Assembly: GCA_034435055.1 (NCBI GenBank)
Contig: DAOTXS010000014.1
Coordinates: forward strand, 54,287-118,286
Origin: DAOTXS01 sp034435055
GTDB lineage: Bacteria > Chloroflexota > Anaerolineae > UBA4142
Direction: 5' to 3'
DNA length: 64,000 nucleotides
The position numbers were made by a program, and so were the translations under genes. The notes under the pieces were generated by a model. The model saw only the letters and a list, made by a program, of their open reading frames with translations. It ran no database searches and was not told the origin of the DNA. Positions 33,456 through 47,185 of the stretch are shown here, one piece after another (positions within the stretch are counted from its first letter, which is position 1; each line of letters opens with the position of its first letter).

Positions 33456-34979
33456 TTAACTTTGCTCCGGCTTGTCGGTCGATTTCACGCCGGGCAAATC
33501 TTTAATCGTCTTGACCAAGTCCACGCCGGTCAATGCCTCGATGGTTGCCGGCACTTGCGCGACGATGTTCGCAACATCTTGCGAAACTTTGGACGCGCCT
33601 GCGCCACTGCCATCGCCGCCGTTGCTGATGACGACGATGCGTTCAGTTTTGCTCAACGGCTCGGCAATCGCCGCGGCGATCTTGGGTAACGCTTCAATCA
33701 ATTGTTGAATGATCGCCGCTTGATTGTATTGTTGCCACGCCTCGGCTTTGCGTTTCATCGCTTCCGCTTCCGCAAAACCTTGTGCTTGAATCACGTCGGC
33801 TTCCGCGAGACCGCGCGCCTTGTTCGCTTCGGCTTCGGCAAGACCCTGCGCGCGAATCACCTCGGCTTGCGCTAAACCGCGCGCCTTGTTCGCATCGGCT
33901 TCACCTTGCCCCACCATCCGCGTCGCTTCGGCTTGACCGCCAGCGGTGGTGATCGCTTGATACTTGGTGCCGTCCGCAATTGTCTTGATCCGATACTGCT
34001 CCGCTTCTGCCGGCTTGCGTACCGTCGCCTCCAATTCTTTTTCGCGCCGCGCAACTTCTTGCTCCTGCACTTCGATCTGCTTGCGCTTGGCGACCACTTC
34101 GACTTGCACTTCTTCTTGCTTGACTTGTTGATTCGTAATATTCTGCTGCAGTTCGTACGCCAGTTCCGCCGCGGCTTTTTGTTTATTCACCTCAGCATCG
34201 TACGCCGCTTTTTGTACCTGATAATCCTTGTCCGCTTCCGCAATCTTGGTTTGCGCGGCAAAACGCGCCTGCTCGCCTTCCTGCTCCGCGCTCGCCGATT
34301 TGATTTTGGCATCGCGCGTGGCAAACGCTTGACCAATTGCCGCGTCGCGTTTGACTTCTGCCGTCCGCGCCACACCGAGCGAATCGAGATAACCTTGATC
34401 GTCCTTAATGTCCTTGACCGTGAACGAGACGATGCCCAAACCCATATTTGCCATATCGCCCGCGCTCACTTCTTGCACGCGCAACGCAAAGCGATCCCGG
34501 TCTTTGTAAATTTCTTCGACGCTCAATGTGCCGACAATCGCGCGCAAATGTCCTTCGAGCGTTTGCAATGCAACCGAGCGAATCTCGTCCACCGATTTCG
34601 ACAAGAATTGTTCCGCCGCCGTCGCAATCGAAATTTCATCACTTTTCACTTTGACTTGCGCAATGCCATCGACCGTTACCGCGACGCCTTGCGAGGTGTA
34701 CACGCGCGACGTTACCACTTCAATCGTCATCACTTCGAGCGACAAACGTTCCGCGCGTTCGACGACGGGCCACACCACCGTGCCACCGCCTTTGACAATG
34801 CGATAACCGATCCGTTCTTGCTGACCGGTCGTCGGATTCACGCGAATTTGTCCGCGCCCGGAAATGATCAACGCTTCGTTCGGTCCAACTTTTTGGTAGC
34901 GGTTGGCGATGAACATCAAGACAACGAACAATACAAAGACCACCGCAAACGCCGCAACCGCCGCTAAAAACAGTTGCAT
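33456..34979 (-). CDS. Flotillin-like SPFH/band-7 membrane scaffold protein
   Basis: A 507-residue flotillin (FloT/YuaG type). One N-terminal membrane helix (about 4-25) is followed by the SPFH domain (about 30-200, KVGPNEALIISGRG and VTVDGIAQVKVKSDE), then a long Ala/Glu/Lys/Gln coiled-coil flotillin domain to about 430. The coiled coil includes a 22-residue tandem duplication (ANKARGLAQAEVIRAQG...). A short tail ends the protein. Flotillins organise membrane microdomains and fluidity. An NfeD-like gene directly upstream is the usual partner. Its place inside a formate dehydrogenase operon is unusual and could mean membrane recruitment of the enzyme. Confidence 0.92.
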   Translation of the reverse strand: MQLFLAAVAAFAVVFVLFVVLMFIANRYQKVGPNEALIISGRGQIRVNPTTGQQERIGYRIVKGGGTVVWPVVERAERLSLEVMTIEVVTSRVYTSQGVAVTVDGIAQVKVKSDEISIATAAEQFLSKSVDEIRSVALQTLEGHLRAIVGTLSVEEIYKDRDRFALRVQEVSAGDMANMGLGIVSFTVKDIKDDQGYLDSLGVARTAEVKRDAAIGQAFATRDAKIKSASAEQEGEQARFAAQTKIAEADKDYQVQKAAYDAEVNKQKAAAELAYELQQNITNQQVKQEEVQVEVVAKRKQIEVQEQEVARREKELEATVRKPAEAEQYRIKTIADGTKYQAITTAGGQAEATRMVGQGEADANKARGLAQAEVIRAQGLAEAEANKARGLAEADVIQAQGFAEAEAMKRKAEAWQQYNQAAIIQQLIEALPKIAAAIAEPLSKTERIVVISNGGDGSGAGASKVSQDVANIVAQVPATIEALTGVDLVKTIKDLPGVKSTDKPEQS

Positions 34980-34994
34980 GTGTGCCTCCCCTTT

Positions 34995-35579
34995 TTACGT
35001 TTTAGATTTTACGATCATCACTGTCCCAGCAATACTTTCGATGGTAACCAACGCGCCACGCGGAATGTCTTTGCCTTCACGCGAGCGCGCCGTCGCGGTG
35101 TGACGTTCGCCCATCGCCACGTAAACGATTTCGCCGACGCTGTTGCCGGGAATCGCCACCGTCACTTCCGCCGTAACGCCGATCACATCACTGCCCTTGA
35201 GCGCGCTCGACGCTTGCGGTGCGATAAAGATGTAGAAAAAAATGAAATGGGAAATGATCGCGATGACAATCGAGCCGCCGACCGCCCACAACAAACTCGT
35301 CGCGCCATCGGCATTGAAACCTTGCGTCGCAATCAAGCCGATCCCGCCGAACGATGTGATGAACGCCGCAATCGAAATCGGACTGAGCGAGAGAATGCTG
35401 ACATCGTGCGACACCGCCGCGTGCGAATCCAAACCCGGCAAATGACTCAAATCGATGTCGAATGGAAGGTGGACGGAATGTAATCCGCCGGCGATCATCA
35501 CCAAGAGCGCGTAAAAAACGCCAACCAGCAACAAGAAAAAATAAAAGCAATTGAGCAACCCGGGATCAATGGTAAGCAT
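34995..35579 (-). CDS. NfeD/YuaF-like membrane protein
   Basis: A 194-residue protein with three membrane helices (about 10-32, 68-90, 97-120) and a C-terminal OB-fold domain (VIGVTAEVTVAIPGNSVGEIVYVAMG ... ALVTIESIAGTVMIVK), the plan of YuaF/NfeD1b proteins that accompany flotillins. It lies 15 bases upstream of the flotillin gene in the same operon. It separates that pair from the NuoF-like gene by a 70-base gap with a hairpin. Confidence 0.85.
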   Translation of the reverse strand: MLTIDPGLLNCFYFFLLLVGVFYALLVMIAGGLHSVHLPFDIDLSHLPGLDSHAAVSHDVSILSLSPISIAAFITSFGGIGLIATQGFNADGATSLLWAVGGSIVIAIISHFIFFYIFIAPQASSALKGSDVIGVTAEVTVAIPGNSVGEIVYVAMGERHTATARSREGKDIPRGALVTIESIAGTVMIVKSKT

Positions 35580-35588
35580 AGAAACACT

Positions 35589-35639
35589 CCGTAAGGAACG
35601 CTCGCCAAAGCGTTCCGCTTTTCCAAACGAACGCTACGG
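35589..35639. repeat. Hairpin between nuoF-like and NfeD-like genes
   Basis: Perfect 8-base stem GGAACGCT (35595-35602) with 35609-35616, inside weaker outer arms CCGTA/TACGG. It marks the junction between the electron-transfer genes and the NfeD-flotillin-STAS block. Confidence 0.5.
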
Positions 35640-35649
35640 TGAGCATGCG

Positions 35650-36909
35650 TTACACCAATTTTTTATCCAACGCACTTTCAAGCGCACTCGACGCTGTTTG
35701 TCCAAGACCACAAATCGACGCATCCCGCATCGTTGCACCAAGTTCGCGGACAAGTTCAGCGTTCTCGCGCCAAGCGCCACGCTTGACAATCTCGTACTGT
35801 CGTTGCGTGCCCAATTGGCACGGAAAACATTTGCCGCACGATTCGTCTTTGAAAAATCGCGCGATGCGATACAACACGCCGCGCAAATCCGCCGTGTCGT
35901 CCAACACCATAATCGCGCCGGAACCAAACGTCGCGCCAACCGATGCGAGCGATTGAAAATCGAGCGGGACATCGATTTCGTCCGGGCGCAGAAACGCACC
36001 CGCCGCGCCGCCGATCAAAACGGCTTGCAGTTTTCGTCCCGCGCGTAAACCGCCCGCAAGTTTTTCGATAACGTCGCGCAACGACACACCCATTTCGATT
36101 TCGTACGCGCCGGGTTGATTCACTTGCCCGCTCACGCACACCACCCGCGTCCCCGGCGATTTCGCCGTGCCGAATGTGCGGTACGTCTCCGCGCCTTCGA
36201 GTGCGATGAACGGAATATTCGCAAACGTCTCGACGTTGTTGATAACAGTCGGTCGCTGAAACAAACCTTTGTCGGTTGGGAATGGTGGCTTGGTGCGCGG
36301 CTCGCCGCGTTTGCCTTCAATCGATTCAAAGAGCGCGGTTTCTTCGCCGCAAATGTACGCGCCCGCGCCGCGCCGAATTTCAATATCGAATTCAAAATCA
36401 TCGCGGAAAATTTGCTTGCCCAGGAAACCACGTTTGCGTGCAACATCGATGGCGTTTGACATTCGTTCGTCCGCAAGTGGATACTCGCCGCGCAAATAAA
36501 CAAAGCCAATCGTCGCACAAGTGATGAAGGCGGTGATTGCCATTCCTTCGATGATGCGAAACGGATCGCCTTCCATCAACAAGCGGTCTTTGAACGTCCC
36601 AGTTTCCGATTCGTCGGCGTTGCAGACGACGAACGCGGATGAAAAGCGGTACGGCGCTGGCACAGTTGCCGGCGCGGGCCATTCGTGCAACGGTTCCGCT
36701 TTGATCGCCAGTTCGCGTTTGAGTCCGGTCGGAAACGCCGCGCCACCCCGCCCGATCAAGCCGGACGCTTTGAGCGCATCGACAATTTCAACAACCGATT
36801 CAGTCCGCACAACTTTTTCCAGCGCTTTGAATCCGCCGCGCGCAATGTACTCATCGATGTTGGTGGGATCGATAACGCCGAGATTGGAGGTTACAAGTTT
36901 GGTCTCCAT
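35650..36909 (-). CDS. nuoF: NADH-binding flavoprotein subunit (NuoF/HoxF/FdsB type)
   Basis: A 419-residue FMN and [4Fe-4S] protein that exchanges electrons with NAD(H). The NADH/FMN motif GRGGAAFPTGLKREL, the acidic patch NADESETGTFKDR, RRGAGAYICGEETAL and the C-terminal cluster motif ESCGKCFPCQLGTQ with a later ICGLG cysteine are all present. It has no fused NuoE or ferredoxin domain. It is paired with the NuoE-like gene 76 bases upstream. With HoxU-like and FdhA subunits in the same operon, this is the diaphorase half of an NAD-linked formate dehydrogenase. The start at 36909 (METKL) is chosen because upstream codons fall in a repeat. Confidence 0.92.
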   Translation of the reverse strand: METKLVTSNLGVIDPTNIDEYIARGGFKALEKVVRTESVVEIVDALKASGLIGRGGAAFPTGLKRELAIKAEPLHEWPAPATVPAPYRFSSAFVVCNADESETGTFKDRLLMEGDPFRIIEGMAITAFITCATIGFVYLRGEYPLADERMSNAIDVARKRGFLGKQIFRDDFEFDIEIRRGAGAYICGEETALFESIEGKRGEPRTKPPFPTDKGLFQRPTVINNVETFANIPFIALEGAETYRTFGTAKSPGTRVVCVSGQVNQPGAYEIEMGVSLRDVIEKLAGGLRAGRKLQAVLIGGAAGAFLRPDEIDVPLDFQSLASVGATFGSGAIMVLDDTADLRGVLYRIARFFKDESCGKCFPCQLGTQRQYEIVKRGAWRENAELVRELGATMRDASICGLGQTASSALESALDKKLV

Positions 36910-36911
36910 GA

Positions 36912-36989
36912 AAACCCCAGTAGGCAGAAAGCAGTTTGCAGTAGGCACGATCAGTTTTGCCTGCCTACTGCTTTCTGCCTACCGCCTAC
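36912..36989. repeat. Heptamer repeat with 16-base inverted arms
   Basis: Perfect inverted repeat GTAGGCAGAAAGCAGT (36920-36935 with 36967-36982) built from seven-base words (CAGTAGG, CAGAAAG, CAGTTTG, CAGTAGG). The nuoE-like stop codon lies inside its right end. Confidence 0.75.
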
Positions 36990-37465
36990 TTTTCAGCATT
37001 CTCTATCAAAACCGCCAAATCATCGTCAGTCACATTCTCATGCACTTGTTTGCCCACCATCACTACCGGCGCGTGATCGCAATGACCAAGACACGACACA
37101 ACTTCGAGCGTGTACTTGCCGTCGGGTGTCGTCTCACCCACGCAAATCTTTAAGCGATTCTCCAGCGTCGCGATTATTTTTTCGCTCCCGGCAAGATAAC
37201 ACGGCACATCATCGCACACCCGCACAATAATTTTTCCGACCGGGTGCGTGTACAGGTGCGCGTAAAAATCGGCGACGCCATAGACCTCCGCGAACGGAAC
37301 GTTCAAGCCATTTGCAATTTGAGTGAGTGTTTCTTCGGAGAGCCAGCCCAGTTGCTCTTGCGCCTCGATCATCGCCGGTAATAAACCGGAACGCCCCACT
37401 GGCGACCAACGCGCAAGAATAGCGACCAGCCCATCGGGGGACGTGAGGTTGGGAGGAGCAGACAT
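36986..37465 (-). CDS. nuoE: [2Fe-2S] thioredoxin-like subunit (NuoE/HoxE/FdsG type)
   Basis: A 159-residue NuoE family protein. A helical N-terminal domain (GRSGLLPAMIEAQEQLGWLS) is followed by a thioredoxin-like fold with four cluster cysteines: CDDVPC and CLGHCDHAP. It is the first gene of the formate dehydrogenase operon, under the promoter at 37493-37520. The start at 37465 has AAAGGTGA; GTG at 37471 is an alternative. Its stop codon is formed by a heptamer repeat. Confidence 0.9.
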   Translation of the reverse strand: MSAPPNLTSPDGLVAILARWSPVGRSGLLPAMIEAQEQLGWLSEETLTQIANGLNVPFAEVYGVADFYAHLYTHPVGKIIVRVCDDVPCYLAGSEKIIATLENRLKICVGETTPDGKYTLEVVSCLGHCDHAPVVMVGKQVHENVTDDDLAVLIENAEK

Positions 37466-37492
37466 ATTCACCTTTGAAAAAATGTTGTCTCA

Positions 37493-37520
37493 ATTATACG
37501 CGGAAATGGTTGGGTGTCCA
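37493..37520 (-). promoter_or_regulatory. Promoter of the formate dehydrogenase operon
   Basis: TGGACA (37520-37515), 16-base spacer, perfect TATAAT (37498-37493) on the minus strand, about 30 bases from the nuoE-like start codon. It separates this operon from the signalling cluster upstream. Confidence 0.75.
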
Positions 37521-37542
37521 TCAAGTTTTACGGGCGATTATT

Positions 37543-37670
37543 TATTGACTGACGTTACGCAATTTCACCGCTGAGAACGCAAAGTTCGCAGAGAAAAATC
37601 CTGAAAAATCTCAGCGGTCTCCGTGGGCTTTGCGGTAAAAACAATTCGGTTTGCGTAAGGTGAGTTATTG
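37543..37670. repeat. Palindromic MITE-like repeat, copy B
   Basis: The ends TATTGACTGACGTTACGCAA (37543-37562) and TTGCGTAAGGTGAGTTATTG (37651-37670) are imperfect inverted repeats. The right end contains the exact 16-base inverse of a segment of copy A (23441-23456). The inside holds a 9-base stem CCGCTGAGA/TCTCAGCGG (37568-37576, 37609-37617). The STAS stop codon at 37665 is within it. Confidence 0.65.
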
Positions 37671-38003
37671 AGCAAAACTAGCCAGCGCGGTTTCGACATC
37701 GTTGAAAAATTCAGCCACAATCGTCAGTCCGCTGAGTGCAAAAACTTTGCGCACTTGTTTTTGCGCGCCGGCAATTCGGACATCGCCCGATTGTTTACGC
37801 GATTCGCGCAACGCGGTCGTGATGGCGTGAATGCCGGCACTGCTCACGTAATCGACTGCTGCCAAATCGACAATCAATCGAATGTTGCCGCGCGCGATTT
37901 CTTGATGCAGCATACTTGCAAACGTCTCCGCGTTCAACGCATCGAGTCTGCCTGTCACCGCGACAATCGAAATCTGAGCGCGTTGGGAAAGCGTCAGTTG
38001 CAT
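37665..38003 (-). CDS. STAS-domain anti-sigma-antagonist-like protein
   Basis: A 112-residue STAS domain. The phosphorylation loop is LIVDLAAVDYVSSAGIHAI, with conserved Asp and Ser residues. It starts in TAATG overlap with the receiver-SpoIIE phosphatase gene, its likely activator. It is the last gene of the signalling cluster, and its stop codon lies in a repeat element. It would be phosphorylated by RsbW-type kinases (44713, 46727) and dephosphorylated by the SpoIIE proteins; the final target is not encoded here. Confidence 0.9.
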   Translation of the reverse strand: MQLTLSQRAQISIVAVTGRLDALNAETFASMLHQEIARGNIRLIVDLAAVDYVSSAGIHAITTALRESRKQSGDVRIAGAQKQVRKVFALSGLTIVAEFFNDVETALASFAQ

Positions 38004-39193
38004 TATCCGCCTCCTCGCCGCCGGATGGCGAGCATCGTAATATCATCGAATTGATTCGCGCCGGCAATATGCGCGCGGACATTCGCTTCGATGCGCGCCA
38101 GAAATTCGCCCGCCGATTTATCTGCACCGAGTAACAAGGTTTGCAATCGTTCGCGCGTGAACGATTCGCCGCGCGCGTTTTCCGCATCGGCAATGCCGTC
38201 CGTGAACGCAAACAAGGTGTCGCCCGCTGCCAACCCAGTTTCTTGCACACTCCACGCAAGTTGTCCGATTAAACCAGCCACCATTCCCGTCCGGCCAAGT
38301 GTTGCCTTGACGCCTTGAGCATTCAAAATCAGCGGCGGCTCGTGACCGGCATTGACGTACTTGAGCGCACCGGTTACGGGATCGAGCACGGCGAAGAAAA
38401 TCGTCGCAAACATATTGGCGTGGCTATGCACGGTGGAAATATAATTGTTCGTTTGCTCGATGGTGTGTTTTAATTCGGTCGCACAATCCGATTGTGTTTT
38501 GAAATTCTCGCTTGCCAATGCGCGAATTAACGTACGAAAGAGCGTCATGAACAATGCCGCGCCCACCCCTTTATCGCACACGTCCGCGACGACAAGACCG
38601 ATTTTGCCGTCACTCAACGGGAACGCATCGTAGAAATCGCCGGCGACTTCGCGCGCCGGTTCAAAGCGCGCAGCGATTTCCCAGCCCGGCGGTTGCGGCA
38701 ATTCGTCCGGCAGAAAACTGGCTTGGATGCGTCGCCCAATTTCCAATTCGCGTTCGAGACCACGCAGATAAAGTTGCTCGCGGTCGCGCAGGCGTTTCTT
38801 TTCCAACGACGCGCCGATGCGCGCGTGGAGCAAAATCGGATTAAACGGTTTGGGCAAAAAATCTTCCGCGCCCATTTCGATGCAACGAATCACGCGATCC
38901 ATTTCATCCGACGCGGAAATGACAATGACCGGTAAATTGCGCAATGCCACATCCGATTTGATTTCGCGCAAGGCGGCAAAACCATCCATCTCCGGCATTT
39001 CAATATCCAACAGGACAATATCGAATTCCGGCACATCCTCCGGTCGCTCGGCACGCAACACCTCCAACGCCTGCCGCCCATTTTCGGCAGTGGCGGTCTG
39101 ATGTCCGCGTTCAGTCAACGAGCGCGTCAAGATCAGCCGATTGATTTGATTGTCGTCGACGATCAAAATGCGGCCAGTGCCGGGTGGATTCAT
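38003..39193 (-). CDS. Response regulator with SpoIIE/RsbU-type PP2C phosphatase output
   Basis: A 396-residue receiver-phosphatase. The receiver domain (about 8-125) has FDIVLLDIEMPEMDG with the phospho-Asp and FLPKPF Lys. A short coiled linker (LRGLERELEIGRRIQASFLP) leads to a SpoIIE domain (about 175-390) with metal motifs VAGDFYDAF, VADVCDKGVGAALFM, FTDGIADAEN and FDDITMLAI. Phosphorylation through the HPt protein encoded next to it would switch dephosphorylation of STAS proteins. The gene overlaps both neighbours (ATGA with HPt, TAATG with STAS). Confidence 0.93.
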   Translation of the reverse strand: MNPPGTGRILIVDDNQINRLILTRSLTERGHQTATAENGRQALEVLRAERPEDVPEFDIVLLDIEMPEMDGFAALREIKSDVALRNLPVIVISASDEMDRVIRCIEMGAEDFLPKPFNPILLHARIGASLEKKRLRDREQLYLRGLERELEIGRRIQASFLPDELPQPPGWEIAARFEPAREVAGDFYDAFPLSDGKIGLVVADVCDKGVGAALFMTLFRTLIRALASENFKTQSDCATELKHTIEQTNNYISTVHSHANMFATIFFAVLDPVTGALKYVNAGHEPPLILNAQGVKATLGRTGMVAGLIGQLAWSVQETGLAAGDTLFAFTDGIADAENARGESFTRERLQTLLLGADKSAGEFLARIEANVRAHIAGANQFDDITMLAIRRRGGG

Positions 39194-39538
39194 TTCATTG
39201 CTCGCAATTTTGCCAACGCGGATTTCACTTGCTCAAACTCGCTTTCGATTTCGGCGAGACGCGGCGTTACATTTTCCAACACGGCGCGTTGCGCGGCTTC
39301 TTCCAGGGCTTGGCACAACTTTGCCAGATGGGTTGCGCCAAAGTTCGCGCTGTTCGATTTGAGCGAGTGCGCCGCGCGCCGGAGTTTTGCCGGGTCATTC
39401 GCTGCCGCCGCTTGGCGCATCAATTCGATGAGGCGCGGCGCATCGACGACGTAGGTGTAGATCAATTCCCCCAGAAACGCCCGATCTCCGCCAACACTTT
39501 CGAGCAATTGGTTGATCGCCGAATAGTCGAGAATGTCG

Positions 39539-39546
<8 letters not shown>
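39190..39546 (-). CDS. Stand-alone HPt phosphotransfer protein
   Basis: A 118-residue four-helix histidine phosphotransfer domain. The phosphorylated His is in LRRAAHSLKSNSANFGA (about residue 60). It links the receivers of the six-GAF hybrid kinase upstream (8-base gene overlap) with the receiver-SpoIIE phosphatase downstream (ATGA overlap), giving a complete His-Asp-His-Asp relay within three coupled genes. Confidence 0.92.
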
Positions 39547-44712
<5,166 letters not shown>

Positions 44713-44716
<4 letters not shown>

Positions 44717-45123
44717 TTGATCCGCTTGATCAACGTCAAGACATTCCCAGTTTGGTCAGAGGTGTAATGAATCTCGTCCATCATCTCGCGGATAAAATGC
44801 CAACCCAAACCACCCACCGGTCGCGTCAGCCAATCCTGATCGAGTTGAGGATGCGGCGCTTGTTCTGGTGAAAAGGGTACTGCATGATCGTGGATCGTTA
44901 CGATGACCCGATCAGTGAACGTTTGCAAAGCAATGGCGACCGGACCGGGCGATGTTTTGTATCCGTGATGCACCAGATTGACAAACGCCTCTTCGATGGC
45001 GAGCCGCAAAGCAAAGACGACGGTTTCGTCGAGGGTGGTTTGCGCCACCAACTCGTCGAGCCATTGATGAATCGATTCAAGGTCTTGTAAGCGCGCTCGC
45101 GGCAGATCGATGAAATTTTTCAT
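44713..45123 (-). CDS. RsbW-type serine kinase / anti-sigma-factor-like ATPase
   Basis: A 136-residue GHKL ATPase of the HATPase_c_2 class. The N-box is RLAIEEAFVNLVHHGY and the G-box VGGLGWHFIREMMD. Such proteins phosphorylate STAS antagonists on Ser and sequester a sigma factor or other partner. It overlaps the SpoIIE phosphatase gene (ATGA) and the six-GAF kinase gene (GTGA). It is the second of two RsbW genes in the cluster. Confidence 0.9.
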
Positions 45124-46730
45124 CGGTCAGGGTCAACGCACTTGGCAATTACAATCGTAATGTCGTCGGATTGCGCCCGGTCGCCGATAAAATCGATGAG
45201 CGTGCGGCGGAGTGTCTGCAACATTTCGGCGGGCGATTGCGCCGCGCCAGCGCGAATCAATTGGAGCAAGCGTTCTTCGCCAAATTGTTCGTCGGCAAGA
45301 TTGAACGCTTCGGTTACACCATCCGTATAAAAGACGATGAAATCGCCGGCGTGGAATTGCGCGACGCGTTGCTCAAAGTGTACTTGCTCGTTAAACCCCA
45401 GCATAATTCCGGTGCGCTCGAGTTGTTCGATGGCTTGTTCCTTCGCGCGGAACAGGAACGGCGGATTGTGCCCGGCATTGACGTAGGTCATTTCCTTTGT
45501 GGCGGGATCGAGTTGCGCGTAAAACAAGGTAACAAACATTCCGCCGGTGGAATCCGCGCAGAGCAAACGATTACTTTGGGTTACACTTGCCGCCGGCGAT
45601 TGCCCCGCTGTCGTCGCCGCACGCAACACGCTCCGCGTCAACGCCATAAACAACGCGGCGTGCATTCCCTTGTCGGACACATCGGCGATGACGATGCCGT
45701 GTTGCATCTTGGTTACACCAACATTCATAGTGAAATCGTAGAAATCACCCGCCACTTCGCGCGCGGGCTTCCAGTACGCGGCAAATTCCCAACCCGGGAT
45801 TTGGGGGGTCTGGCTGGGAATCAAACTCGCCTGCACATCGCGCGCCAACTGCAATTCGTGTTCCAAACGTTCTTTGACCAACACGGCTTGATGCAGTCGC
45901 GCATTCTCGACGGCAACGGCGGCTTGGCGCGCGAGTGCCATCAACAATTTTTCGTCGCTCGCCGTGAAGATTGCTTGCCCACGCGCGCGTCCCAGGACAA
46001 TGCCGCCCAACAAATGATCCTGAGTTTTGAGCGGCGCCCACAAAAGTGAACTGTACCCGATTTCATCCGGATAATCGGTGACGATAGCAGGACGATCACT
46101 TTGCCACGCTTGTCCCAGCGCGCCCGGCGCGATTTGACTGAAGGCGCGCGGACCATCGTCGGGACAAAAGCCGGCTTGATCCTGCCACGTTGCATCGGGC
46201 AAAGCGAGAAAGACTGCGCCGGCTTCCGCGCGAATCGCGCGCTTGCTTTCGTCCAATACCAAGCCGGGAATTTTTTCCACGTCAAGTACTGTACCCATCG
46301 ATTCGCTGACGCGGTACATCAAATTGATTTCGCGGTAACGTTCCAACGCTTCGGTGGCGACGTCGCGTTTTTCCAATGCTTCGGTCAGCATAATGTTCAA
46401 ACTGTGATGCAATGCGCGTTCCAACGATTGACTGCGCGTCGGCATCTGATCGAACACCACCATCGCGCCGAGAAGATGTGTGCCGGCGGCGAGTGGATAC
46501 AATCGACAATGATCGACTTGCGTGACTTGCCTGGCATCGAGCGATTGCAAAATCTGTTTGGCGTCCACGCGCGCCTGCGCCCAATTCGTCGTGCTGACGA
46601 ATACCGTGCCATCGTTGCGCACCAACGCGAGCGCAAGCTCGGCGACGGATGCTTCCATCGATTGGATGAGTGCAGTTGCATCGCGCCGATTGAGCAAACG
46701 TTGTAACGTCAGATTTTCTCCGTTGCTCAC
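45120..46730 (-). CDS. GAF-domain SpoIIE/RsbU-type PP2C phosphatase
   Basis: A 536-residue protein. The N-terminal ~130 residues form a divergent sensor-like region (LVRNDGTVFVSTTNWAQ). A GAF domain (about 150-290) follows, then a coiled linker (ERLEHELQLARDVQASLIPSQ). The PP2C/SpoIIE domain (about 320-530) has VAGDFYDF, IADVSDKGMHAALFMAL, YVNAGHNPPFLF, FYTDGVTEAF and SDDITIVIA; the metal-binding Asp residues are present. It would dephosphorylate STAS proteins in response to a GAF ligand. It is coupled to RsbW genes on both sides by ATGA overlaps. Confidence 0.93.
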   Translation of the reverse strand: MSNGENLTLQRLLNRRDATALIQSMEASVAELALALVRNDGTVFVSTTNWAQARVDAKQILQSLDARQVTQVDHCRLYPLAAGTHLLGAMVVFDQMPTRSQSLERALHHSLNIMLTEALEKRDVATEALERYREINLMYRVSESMGTVLDVEKIPGLVLDESKRAIRAEAGAVFLALPDATWQDQAGFCPDDGPRAFSQIAPGALGQAWQSDRPAIVTDYPDEIGYSSLLWAPLKTQDHLLGGIVLGRARGQAIFTASDEKLLMALARQAAVAVENARLHQAVLVKERLEHELQLARDVQASLIPSQTPQIPGWEFAAYWKPAREVAGDFYDFTMNVGVTKMQHGIVIADVSDKGMHAALFMALTRSVLRAATTAGQSPAASVTQSNRLLCADSTGGMFVTLFYAQLDPATKEMTYVNAGHNPPFLFRAKEQAIEQLERTGIMLGFNEQVHFEQRVAQFHAGDFIVFYTDGVTEAFNLADEQFGEERLLQLIRAGAAQSPAEMLQTLRRTLIDFIGDRAQSDDITIVIAKCVDPDR

Positions 46731-47155
46731 GCAGGCACCGCCTTGAGTCGTTTGGTTAGAATCAATGTATTCCCGTCTTCGCGCGTTTGGTAATCGATCT
46801 GATCCATCGTACCGTAAATGATAAAGAGACCAAACCCGCTCGTGGGACGATCTTCAAGCGCGGCGTTCAAATCCGGCGCGGGCGGTTCGCACGGTTCGAA
46901 GGGACGTCCGAAATCGGTGAGGCGCACGATGATTTGATGCGGCTCGAATTCCAAATCCAAAATGATCGAGCCGGGATTCATCCCGGCGTAGCCGTGCGTG
47001 ATGATGTTCGTACACGCTTCATCGACGGCAAGCCGGAGTTCGTAATTCGTTTCCTCGTCGATGCCGCGCGCGGCGCACGCCTCATCGATGAATTTCCGGA
47101 AAGGCCCGAGTGATTCTAGTTCGGCTGATTTGGTGAGACGGAGTTTGGTAGGCAT
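46727..47155 (-). CDS. RsbW-type serine kinase / anti-sigma-factor-like ATPase
   Basis: About 142 residues, HATPase_c_2 class. N-box LRLAVDEACTNIITHGYAG, G-box TSGFGLFIIYGTMDQIDY. It starts at ATG 47155; a TTG at 47176 in frame is an alternative, and neither has a strong ribosome-binding site. It overlaps the GAF-SpoIIE phosphatase gene by ATGA. It is only loosely similar to the RsbW at 44713, so the two may have different STAS partners. Confidence 0.9.
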   Translation of the reverse strand: MPTKLRLTKSAELESLGPFRKFIDEACAARGIDEETNYELRLAVDEACTNIITHGYAGMNPGSIILDLEFEPHQIIVRLTDFGRPFEPCEPPAPDLNAALEDRPTSGFGLFIIYGTMDQIDYQTREDGNTLILTKRLKAVPA

Positions 47156-47185
47156 TTGAATATCAAATGTTGACAATTAGCAAGG

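Noticed and set aside
37568..37617. Terminator of the signalling cluster
   Set aside because: The CCGCTGAGA stem is interrupted by a 32-base loop and lacks a T tract; it is better explained as part of a repeat element.
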